Assembly: GCA_030044075.1 (NCBI GenBank)
Contig: JASHWM010000033.1
Coordinates: forward strand, 1 to 5,130
Direction: 5' to 3'
DNA length: 5,130 bases
From: Candidatus Rhabdochlamydia sp.
Lineage (GTDB): Bacteria > Chlamydiota > Chlamydiia > Chlamydiales > Rhabdochlamydiaceae
In this document: positions 1 to 5,130 of the stretch, in pieces
Numbering within the stretch: position 1 is the stretch's first letter
How the letters are laid out: every line of letters starts with the position of its first letter
Notes under the pieces: model-generated
Databases searched by the model: none
What the model was told of the DNA's origin: nothing
What the model saw: the letters and a program-made list of their open reading frames with translations, nothing else
Program-made: the position numbers and the translations under genes

Positions 1-83
1 CATTCTACAAGCTATCAAATAAAAAATCAATTACTGGGATAGGCTCATGGTTGAAAACAAAAAAGAATAGATTGGTGTCACTT

Positions 84-542
84 TCAGAAAAAAAGCCAAT
101 ACAGTGATATTCCAAAACAGGCCCAGACCTGGATATGCAAAATAACGTGGAGGGTGTTTGGGACGACATGATCTTTTCTTGCCGGAAGAAACGTATGCGT
201 ATCCTGATATTCTTCAAAGCCTGCTTTATTCCCTTGGACCAGATACCCGCCGCCGAAATAAGGGATCCACCAAGCAGTGATCGTCCCAAGGGTAATGAAT
301 CCATAAATGATCGTAAATAGAAGCTTGGCCCAAAGGGGAAATGGGCTCCCTAGATAAAGAAAAGTAGCTGCAAGGGGAAGCAGTACAAGGACTGCATTTA
401 TCAAAGATCCGATCAACCGGATCTTAAATGAATGGGCTTTTCTAAGGGCTGCAAGGTCAGTGAACGGGCGCACCTCGACCCAATCATGAAGGGCCATGAA
501 AAGAAATAAAATGCATTGAAGAATGAGAAAAAAATAGATCAT
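84..542 (-). CDS. Small integral membrane protein of unknown function, coupled to tetR
   Basis: A 152-residue protein that I do not recognise as a named family. It shows four hydrophobic segments, at about residues 2-17, 44-64, 73-92 and 131-150, so it is probably an inner-membrane protein with four helices. Conserved-looking polar patches lie next to the helices: HDWVEVRPFTDL at 19-30, WWIPYFGGGY at 91-100, and a segment with E110/E111, H116, P120, R122, H125, P128, N129, H132 and H136 just before the last helix. The clustered His, Asp and Glu residues could bind a metal or ligand, but that is only inference. The ATG (540-542) overlaps the TGA of the upstream tetR gene (539-541) as ATGA, and no good ribosome binding site precedes it, so translation is probably coupled to tetR. 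It should therefore share tetR's promoter and regulation. The real-gene call is sound; the function is unknown. Confidence 0.8.
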   Translation of the reverse strand: MIYFFLILQCILFLFMALHDWVEVRPFTDLAALRKAHSFKIRLIGSLINAVLVLLPLAATFLYLGSPFPLWAKLLFTIIYGFITLGTITAWWIPYFGGGYLVQGNKAGFEEYQDTHTFLPARKDHVVPNTLHVILHIQVWACFGISLYWLFF

Positions 543-1177
543 AGGGCACTACCCATATCTAGAAGGGAGTTGACAAGGAGCTGCGAGAGCCACTTTTCGT
601 AATCGTCAGGTGTCCATCCTCTGTCTACGACAAGCATCCGGTAAATGTCGCGCCCTGTCAGGGCCCAGAGGATGTCGCGGGCGTTTTCTAGGGTCAGACC
701 TTTGGCCAGGTGATTTTCATTCATCAGTTTTTTGGCGTATTCTCCCTGTCTTTCATAGCGCCGTTTTTCCCTTTCCTGTTCGAGTTCCCTGAATTCGGGC
801 CCGACTAAAGAGACACCGCGCAAAATGTCCACAAGCTCTCTTTCGGCATCATAGATTTGGCGGGCAATCTTAGCAGTGATGCTGAGCCGCTTCTTTGGAG
901 ATTTCTCCTGCATGGAATCGTCTACAAGAGAAGAAAACTGGTCAGGTGGAAGGGCAGCATCGATCAAAGACTGCAGCACCCCTCGTTTTGATTTAAATAG
1001 GGCATACACAGTTGGCATGGAAACATCAGCTGCTTTTGCAATCTTGCTGATTGTCATTTGGTCAAACCCTTCAGACTGAAAGAGCTTTTTTGCAGCTTCC
1101 AGAATGGAGGTCTTTGTCTTTGCTGCCTGTGCATCCCTTGTCTCAGAATTGTAGGCTCTTTTTTTTTCTTGTCCCAT
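539..1177 (-). CDS. TetR/AcrR family transcriptional regulator
   Basis: A 212-residue protein, a usual length for one-component TetR repressors. The N-terminal DNA-binding domain spans about residues 22-68. The helix-turn-helix is TISKIAKAADVS at 42-53 followed by the recognition helix MPTVYALF at 54-61 and the usual K62/K64, a textbook TetR_N pattern. A basic tail (residues 1-22) precedes it. The C-terminal half, about 85-212, is helical and should form the ligand pocket and dimer interface. It ends in WALTGRDIYRML with DRGWTPDDYEKWL (171-197), a pattern seen in many TetR C-terminal domains. The ATG at 1175-1177 has an AAGG Shine-Dalgarno about ten bases upstream. The gene is divergent from a SnoaL-like gene, and three direct repeats begin at the base just before its start codon, so autoregulation is likely. 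The inducer is not predictable. Composition is locally GC-rich (57% in 661-720). Confidence 0.93.
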   Translation of the reverse strand: MGQEKKRAYNSETRDAQAAKTKTSILEAAKKLFQSEGFDQMTISKIAKAADVSMPTVYALFKSKRGVLQSLIDAALPPDQFSSLVDDSMQEKSPKKRLSITAKIARQIYDAERELVDILRGVSLVGPEFRELEQEREKRRYERQGEYAKKLMNENHLAKGLTLENARDILWALTGRDIYRMLVVDRGWTPDDYEKWLSQLLVNSLLDMGSAL

Positions 1178-1243
1178 GTTGAATATACCTTGCTATAATC
1201 AATATAGTTTGCTACAACGTAATATTGAATATACTTTACTACA
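1178..1243. repeat. Three direct copies of a ~20-base element, candidate TetR operators
   Basis: Read on the minus strand, three copies align: TGTAGTAAAGTATATTCAAT (1224-1243), TGTAGCAAACTATATTGATT (1197-1216) and TATAGCAAGGTATATTCAAC (1178-1197). The shared pattern is TAG(C/T)AA followed two bases later by TATATT. Start-to-start spacings are 19 and 27 bases. They fill the gap between the divergent tetR and SnoaL-like genes and overlap the plus-strand promoter, as well as a weak minus-strand one (TATATT at 1201-1206, 17 bases from a poor TTCAAT -35 at 1224-1229). This placement suits repressor binding sites. TetR operators are usually inverted repeats, and the single element is only weakly palindromic, so the exact site boundaries are uncertain. 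Confidence 0.6.
1191..1199 (+). promoter_or_regulatory. Extended -10 promoter for the SnoaL-like gene
   Basis: TGCTATAAT is a perfect consensus -10 hexamer (1194-1199) with the TGn extension. A poor -35 match, TTGTCC at 1169-1174, lies 19 bases upstream, but extended -10 promoters tolerate that. An alternative pair is TTGAAT (1179-1184) with TATAGT (1203-1208) at 18-base spacing. Either would start transcription about 70-80 bases before the coding sequence at 1284. The promoter sits inside the repeat cluster, so a bound regulator would block it. Confidence 0.55.
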
Positions 1244-1271
1244 TTCAATCGTTGCTGTCTATAAGTTTAAC

Positions 1272-1278
1272 AAGGAGG
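1272..1278 (+). promoter_or_regulatory. Ribosome binding site fixing the SnoaL-like start
   Basis: AAGGAGG lies five bases before the ATG at 1284. It decides the start against an in-frame upstream ATG at 1176, which has no Shine-Dalgarno, lies within tetR's start codon and is upstream of the likely transcription start. Confidence 0.85.
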
Positions 1279-1283
1279 CTGTT

Positions 1284-1652
1284 ATGGAAGCAAATTATAT
1301 AGCGCAAGCTGAAGAGTATTACACGCTAGTAGGAGAAAAAAATGCTGACGGTTTCAAAAAATATCTTCACTCCGATGTAGAATTTTACGGGCCTTTCGCT
1401 GTTTTAAAGGGAAAAGAAGCTGTTTTTGAGGCTACCAGCAATTTTACAAAAGCATTTAAGTCCCTTACGATACGAGCGAAGTTTGGTGCAAAAGACCAGG
1501 CCATGATCGTTTATGATACGGATATCTCAGGGATATCAAAGTGTTTCCCGGGTGCTTCGCTCCTTACATTTCATGATGGGTTGATCATAAAGATCGAGCT
1601 GTTCTACGATGGCAGCCGTTTCATGCAAAAGAAAGAAGAGATTTTCAAGTAG
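1284..1652 (+). CDS. SnoaL-like / NTF2-like fold protein
   Basis: A 122-residue soluble protein with the layout of the SnoaL/NTF2-like superfamily, a cone-shaped fold with a buried pocket used by isomerases, cyclases, hydrolases and non-catalytic ligand binders. Helix one (about 3-19) is followed by the family hallmark YLHSDVEFYGPFAVLKGKEAV at 27-47, in which a DVEFYGP strand leads into a GKEAV helix start. The C-terminal strands include LTFHDGLIIKIELFYDGSRF at 94-113, the usual repeated F/Y-D-G strand-turn pattern. No signal peptide or membrane segment is present. Catalytic identity cannot be assigned; D31, Y35, D78, H97 and D109 are possible pocket residues. It is transcribed away from tetR and is the likely regulated target. 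Composition is lower in G+C than much of tetR (38% in 1321-1380 by count). The fold call is from residue pattern and length; a substrate would be guesswork. Confidence 0.82.
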   Translation: MEANYIAQAEEYYTLVGEKNADGFKKYLHSDVEFYGPFAVLKGKEAVFEATSNFTKAFKSLTIRAKFGAKDQAMIVYDTDISGISKCFPGASLLTFHDGLIIKIELFYDGSRFMQKKEEIFK

Positions 1653-1661
1653 AATATTCAA

Positions 1662-1697
1662 AACTCCTATACGCTTTTCCCAGCAAGTATAGGAGTT
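1662..1697. terminator. Hairpin between convergent genes, probable bidirectional terminator
   Basis: AACTCCTATAC (1662-1672) and GTATAGGAGTT (1687-1697) form a perfect 11-bp stem with a 14-base loop. It lies 9 bases after the SnoaL-like stop and 5 bases after the ABC gene stop on the opposite strand. Read on the minus strand it runs into four T residues, two of them part of the stem; read on the plus strand there is no U tract. Intrinsic termination is therefore better supported for the minus strand. Confidence 0.6.
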
Positions 1698-1702
1698 ATA
1701 TC

Positions 1703-3472
1703 TCACAAAGGCGTTTCTGGGAGGAAGCCTCCTACTTGCATATTCCACATTTGGGCGTAGAGGCCATTTTGACTCAGTAGGGCAGAATGAGTCCCTTCCT
1801 CTACGATCTTTCCTTTGCTAAAGACTAAAATCCGGTCCATGCGGGAAAGCGTTGAAAGGCGGTGTGCGATCACAATGGTCGTTCGGTTCTGCATGAGCTT
1901 TTCTAGACTGTCCTGGAGATATTTTTCGGTTAGAGAATCCAACGATGAGGTCGCCTCATCCAAAATGAGGATGGGAGCATCTACCAGGATTGCTCTGGCG
2001 ATCGCAATTCTTTGCTTTTCTCCTCCTGAGAGTTTGGTCCCTCTTTCACCAACCTTTGCATCATAGCCAGACGGGATATTTCGAATGAATTCATCGCAAT
2101 GCGCCATCTTGGCAGCGGCAATGACCTCTTCGTCTGTTGCACCTGGCTTCCCATAGGAAATGTTGTCGCGAAGAGACCTATGGAACAGCATAGGTTCTTG
2201 AGGGATGAGTGCAATTTGGCGCCGCAGAGATTCCAGGGTTACGTTTGCTATATCCTGCCCATCGATGAGGATCTTGCCGCTATGCAAGGAGAAAAATCGT
2301 AGGATCAGGCTGATGAAGGTTGATTTTCCAGCTCCAGTAAATCCAACCAGTCCAACTTTTTCACCGCCATGGATGTGGGCATGTTTGTCTGAGAATAGCT
2401 TTTTCTCCCCATAATGGAATGATACGTTTTCAAAAATGATCTCGCCACTTTGGATCTTTAGCTCTTTTGCAAGCGGCTTGTCACCCATATCTTGGGGATC
2501 AAGCATGACCGAGTAGGCTTGTTTTGCAGTGCCAAAGGACTGGAAAAAGACTGGTAAGGCCCCTCCGACAGCCCACATGATCGCGGCGATATTCCACATT
2601 GTGCCGACCACTTGAGCTACTTCTCCTGTGGTGATCTGATGATGGAGCCACAAATAGATGACCAGTCCATTGATCCCTAGAAAGCAGAGGATGACGTAGA
2701 AAATCGATGTGACACTTCGCATTTTTTCAACGTACCTCTTGGCAGAAATATTGGTTTTCTCTTCTTCTTTCTGAAAGGGGACCAATGAGGCCTTTTCGTA
2801 TCTAAAGCGATAGAACAGGTTAACCGCAAAGTAGTTGGTGAGGCTATCGACGATCTTTCCCAGGAGCGTGCTGCGCGATTCCCCGTGACGATGTTCATAC
2901 AGGTCACATTTCTTGCTGAAGATTAAACATATGATGAGGTGGACAAAGACCCATAATAGCAAGATCCCAGCAAGGAATGGGTGCACAAACCAGAGAAATA
3001 TTGCTCCTAAGATCGATGTCGTAATGGAGGAGAGAATAGGCCAAAATAACTGTTGGAGGATCGATTCCAGCGATGTGGTCATGTCTGAGATCTTACTAGC
3101 CAAACTACCGGCAAACCGTTCAATGAAGTACTGCGGAGAGTGTTGTTGAACATGATCAAACATGCTCATGCGAAGATCAGCCTGCAGCCTTGGGATGGCC
3201 CTTGCCATGAGGAAACCCATGCTGCGGGAGTTGATTTCAATAAAAATAATAAAGCAGATGCTTACGATGATCGGCGCTTGAAGAAAGTCCCATGCTAAAG
3301 CCCTGCTTGCTTCATTTTGAGCGAAAATATCGATCACCCATCGCAAAATAAACGGCCAGAGAAGGGCGTCCAAACAATTCAGACAGTCCTGAATGAGAAC
3401 AGTGAAGAACGTCCCCTTTTGCCTTTTCATGAACTTCCAAAAGAAACCGATCAGCGTTTTATACGAGACCAT
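1703..3472 (-). CDS. ABC exporter half-transporter (fused permease and ATPase)
   Basis: A 589-residue protein with the order membrane domain then nucleotide-binding domain, the standard length and layout of MsbA/MDR-like half-transporters that work as dimers in the inner membrane. The membrane domain (about 1-315) has hydrophobic stretches near 24-48, 66-82, 140-163, 166-186, 255-277 and 288-312. The ATPase domain (about 340-578) is intact: A-loop Y354, Walker A GFTGAGKST at 377-385, Q-loop Q425, signature LSGGEKQ at 481-487, Walker B ILILD at 501-505 with catalytic E506, D-loop SSLD at 509-512 and switch H537. Nothing identifies the substrate; lipid, drug or peptide export are all possible. 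Its ATG follows the TGA of the threonine aldolase gene with no intervening base, and the Shine-Dalgarno (GGGG-like) is weak, so translation is likely coupled. A hairpin just past the stop probably ends the transcript. Confidence 0.95.
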   Translation of the reverse strand: MVSYKTLIGFFWKFMKRQKGTFFTVLIQDCLNCLDALLWPFILRWVIDIFAQNEASRALAWDFLQAPIIVSICFIIFIEINSRSMGFLMARAIPRLQADLRMSMFDHVQQHSPQYFIERFAGSLASKISDMTTSLESILQQLFWPILSSITTSILGAIFLWFVHPFLAGILLLWVFVHLIICLIFSKKCDLYEHRHGESRSTLLGKIVDSLTNYFAVNLFYRFRYEKASLVPFQKEEEKTNISAKRYVEKMRSVTSIFYVILCFLGINGLVIYLWLHHQITTGEVAQVVGTMWNIAAIMWAVGGALPVFFQSFGTAKQAYSVMLDPQDMGDKPLAKELKIQSGEIIFENVSFHYGEKKLFSDKHAHIHGGEKVGLVGFTGAGKSTFISLILRFFSLHSGKILIDGQDIANVTLESLRRQIALIPQEPMLFHRSLRDNISYGKPGATDEEVIAAAKMAHCDEFIRNIPSGYDAKVGERGTKLSGGEKQRIAIARAILVDAPILILDEATSSLDSLTEKYLQDSLEKLMQNRTTIVIAHRLSTLSRMDRILVFSKGKIVEEGTHSALLSQNGLYAQMWNMQVGGFLPETPL

Positions 3473-4531
3473 TCAGATAAGCCCCGCATGTTGCCGTAGT
3501 TTTGCGCCTTCGTAAAATTCTTGAAATGCTAAGATGACAGCATCCATATCACTGCGGGATACATTCAGGTGAGTAACAAGCCGTATTGTTTCTTCAACCC
3601 ATATCAAGATCCCTTTAGAACAAGCAAACTCAGCAAGCGCCTCATGTCCATCTGGACCTATATGAATAAAAACCATATTAGTATAAACCTCAACTTTCCC
3701 GTGAAGATGACTTATTTGGGATAATCCTTGCGCAAGGAAAGCAGCATTTTGATGGTCTTCATCAAGTCTTTCAATATGATGTTCAAGAGCATACAGGCCT
3801 GCTGCTGCCAAAATGCCTGCCTGCCGCATGCCGCTGCCTACCATTTTCCTTAAGCGCCTGGCTCTTTCAATAAAAGGTCGATCCCCGCAAATGATCGATC
3901 CGGCGGGAGCGCCTAGACCTTTTGAAAGGCAAAATGTGACCGAGTCAAAATGGCGGGCAATCTCTCTTATAGGAACTTTCAAGGATACCGCAGCGTTAAA
4001 AACCCTGGCGCCATCCAAATGGATCTTCAGTTGATGCCTTTTTGCGAAATCAGACGCCTCTTCAAGGTAACCTAAGGGAAGGACCTTGCCTCCTTGCGTA
4101 TTTTCAAGGGCAAGAAGCCTCGTGATTGCGAAATGGGAATCGTCTGGTTTAATCGCTTTTTGTACTTTCTCTAGATCCAAGGATCCGTTGCTTTCAAATT
4201 CGATTGGGTGTGGACAAACACCTCCTAAAACAGATGCTCCTCCAGCTTCCCACTTGCACAAATGAGATGCGCTTCCTGCAATGAATTCTTCTCCCCGTCC
4301 GCAGTGGGCCATGACGGAGAGAAGGTTCCCTTGCGTTCCTGATGTAACAAATAAAGCAGATTCTTTGCCGAGCAGTTTGGCCGCGTGTGATTCCAGTTGA
4401 TTTACTGTTGGGTCTTCTCCCAAAACATCGTCGCCAACTTCAGCTTGATAGATTGCGATGCGCATCTCTTCTGATGGCTGAGTGACCGTATCGCTCCTTA
4501 AGTCAATTAGATGGGATTTGATAGTGGACAT
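3473..4531 (-). CDS. ltaE: Low-specificity L-threonine aldolase (PLP-dependent)
   Basis: A 352-residue cytoplasmic fold-type I pyridoxal-phosphate enzyme that cleaves L-threonine or L-allo-threonine to glycine and acetaldehyde. The family signature opens the protein: LIDLRSDTVTQPS at 8-20, then GDDVLGEDPTVNQLE at 33-47 and FVTSGTQGNLL at 61-71. H90 in HLCKWEAGGAS is the residue that stacks on the cofactor ring. HLDGAR at 171-176 supplies the Asp (D173) that contacts the pyridine nitrogen. The Schiff-base lysine is K204 in LSKGLGAPAGS. R317 before LVTHLNVS should bind the substrate carboxylate. Length and all key residues are normal. I chose the ATG at 4529-4531 because AGGAGG lies seven bases upstream and the conserved N-terminus begins directly after it; a start at 4576 adds an unrelated Leu-rich 15 residues and overlaps the -10 sequence. 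It precedes an ABC exporter gene with no gap. Beta-hydroxy amino acid specificity is not certain from sequence alone. Confidence 0.93.
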   Translation of the reverse strand: MSTIKSHLIDLRSDTVTQPSEEMRIAIYQAEVGDDVLGEDPTVNQLESHAAKLLGKESALFVTSGTQGNLLSVMAHCGRGEEFIAGSASHLCKWEAGGASVLGGVCPHPIEFESNGSLDLEKVQKAIKPDDSHFAITRLLALENTQGGKVLPLGYLEEASDFAKRHQLKIHLDGARVFNAAVSLKVPIREIARHFDSVTFCLSKGLGAPAGSIICGDRPFIERARRLRKMVGSGMRQAGILAAAGLYALEHHIERLDEDHQNAAFLAQGLSQISHLHGKVEVYTNMVFIHIGPDGHEALAEFACSKGILIWVEETIRLVTHLNVSRSDMDAVILAFQEFYEGAKLRQHAGLI

Positions 4532-4537
4532 AACCTT

Positions 4538-4543
4538 CCTCCT
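4538..4543 (-). promoter_or_regulatory. Ribosome binding site fixing the threonine aldolase start
   Basis: AGGAGG on the minus strand, part of AGGAGGAAGG, with about seven bases to the ATG at 4531. It rules out the longer in-frame start at 4576, which has no such site. Confidence 0.85.
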
Positions 4544-4556
4544 GAGCAAAAGCAGC

Positions 4557-4586
4557 AGTATAATCCTCTCTCTCAAGTAGAATCAA
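4557..4586 (-). promoter_or_regulatory. Sigma70-like promoter candidate for the aldolase-ABC pair
   Basis: On the minus strand, TTGATT (4581-4586) and TATACT (4557-4562) are separated by 18 bases. This gives two good hexamers in the 60-base gap after the nucleotide transporter stop. Transcription would begin near 4550, giving a short leader of about 20 bases that includes the AGGAGG site. The genes may also be read through from the transporter upstream, because no terminator hairpin is evident in the gap. Confidence 0.5.
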
Positions 4587-4591
4587 GTCAT

Positions 4592-5130
4592 TCAGCACAC
4601 CACTTTATTTTCACGGATCGCTTTTTTAAAAGATCTCCCAAGAAAAATCGCTACGATCAGCCATAATCCGAGTAAGGGAAAACATAAGGCGCCGCTTAGG
4701 ACCAGGTAGTAGGATTTACCGGTGATTGTCCCAAAAGCTGATTGGAGGGGAACAAGGGACATATTGAAAATAGATCCTGCCTGCTTTGAAGAGCGTGATC
4801 CAAACGTCTCTATCCAGGCCTGGGCCTTGAATTTAACATCCGGTGTCGTAGGGATATAAAGCTGTTTCAAAGCGGGGCCGTTTAAAGCGTAGTTAATTGC
4901 TTTTGATCCGACCATAAGTGCAAATAAGAAGGACAGGCTGTTCAAGCTCAAAAAGCCGAATAGGGCGCAGCCCACGATAATAGGCATTGCTGCAAGCGCT
5001 GTTCCAACGCCCAGGAATCGAGTTACATTGCTAATCCCTAATAAAAGGCATAATAAAGAGACAATATTCACGCTTGACCCATAGATGCTCAAATAATTGC
5101 TTAGGGCAACGCCTGAATATTGTGTGCTGG
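4592..5130 (-). CDS. Tlc/NTT-family nucleotide transporter-like protein, 5' end outside window
   Basis: The last 178 residues of a membrane protein whose frame stays open to the window edge; a TTG at 5090-5092 is an internal Leu codon, not a convincing start. Hydrophobic segments lie at about visible residues 20-32, 43-73 and 140-164, ending in a basic tail (KKAIRENK) and TGA. Between the helices, visible residues 75-119 carry SKAINYALNGPALKQLYIPT, then DVKFKAQAWIETFGSR and SKQAGS. This matches the loop in the C-terminal part of ATP/ADP translocases (typically K-E-x-x-YIP, then K-x-K-A-x-ID-x-x-G-x-R-x-x-K-x-x-GS). The family exchanges or imports nucleotides across the inner membrane of intracellular bacteria, with about 12 helices and 500 residues in full. 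The 'P-T-T-x-D-V-K-F-K' version differs from the classical ATP/ADP exchanger form, so this may be a divergent paralogue with another substrate. The upstream part, including most substrate-binding positions, is not visible. Confidence 0.72.
   Translation of the reverse strand, partial: STQYSGVALSNYLSIYGSSVNIVSLLCLLLGISNVTRFLGVGTALAAMPIIVGCALFGFLSLNSLSFLFALMVGSKAINYALNGPALKQLYIPTTPDVKFKAQAWIETFGSRSSKQAGSIFNMSLVPLQSAFGTITGKSYYLVLSGALCFPLLGLWLIVAIFLGRSFKKAIRENKVVC

Noticed and set aside
1..83. Possible terminator after the membrane protein gene
   Set aside because: T-rich runs follow the stop on the minus strand, but I could find no convincing stem before them.
5..304. 99-residue minus-strand reading frame at the left edge
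   Set aside because: It lies mostly inside the membrane protein gene in another frame, has no family signature, and its tail shows no ribosome binding site or coding pattern; treated as chance.
1178..1243. CRISPR-like repeat array
   Set aside because: Only three imperfect, nearly contiguous copies without spacers of unique sequence, and no cas genes nearby; operator sites explain them better.
1176..1283. N-terminal extension of the SnoaL-like protein by 36 residues from an upstream ATG
   Set aside because: It overlaps the tetR start codon, has no Shine-Dalgarno, encodes repeat/promoter DNA, and lies ahead of the likely transcription start; AAGGAGG before 1284 fits much better.
4532..4576. 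15-residue Leu-rich extension of threonine aldolase
   Set aside because: It overlaps the -10 sequence and lacks a ribosome binding site; family proteins begin near the DLRSDTVT motif just after the ATG at 4531.
4592..5092. A complete 166-residue protein starting at a TTG codon
   Set aside because: The frame continues without a stop to the window edge and the upstream codons read as membrane-protein sequence; the family is about 500 residues, so this is a gene cut by the window.

Overview
The window looks like a piece of bacterial chromosome from an obligate intracellular or endosymbiont lineage. An environmental chlamydia (Parachlamydiales, for example Waddlia-like) is my best guess. The main reason is the partial gene at the right edge, which reads as the C-terminal part of a Tlc/NTT-type nucleotide transporter, a family largely restricted to energy-parasitic bacteria and plastids. 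Base composition is moderate (about 38-57% G+C in the 60-base lines I counted), so very AT-rich lineages such as Rickettsia fit less well. The genus is inference only.

Left half (1-1652) is a small divergent regulatory unit. On the minus strand a TetR/AcrR-type repressor (539-1177) is followed, with a 4-base stop/start overlap, by a four-helix membrane protein of unknown function (84-542). On the plus strand a 122-residue SnoaL/NTF2-like protein (1284-1652) faces away from the regulator. The 106-base gap between them holds three direct copies of a roughly 20-base element, an extended -10 promoter for the SnoaL-like gene and a strong ribosome binding site. This is the classic geometry of a self-regulating TetR repressor that also controls its divergent neighbour. 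The inducing ligand and the job of the two target proteins cannot be read from the sequence.

Right half (1703-5130) is entirely on the minus strand, in the order nucleotide transporter (cut by the window edge), low-specificity L-threonine aldolase (3473-4531), and a full-length ABC half-transporter of the exporter type (1703-3472). The aldolase has its own promoter-like sequence and a strong Shine-Dalgarno, so it may start a two-gene transcript. Its TGA is immediately followed by the ATG of the ABC gene, which points to translational coupling. The two halves converge on a perfect 11-bp hairpin at 1662-1697 that probably insulates them.

No RNA gene, CRISPR array, insertion sequence or phage element was seen. 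The strongest candidate for something undescribed is the TetR / membrane protein / SnoaL-like module with its triple repeat.
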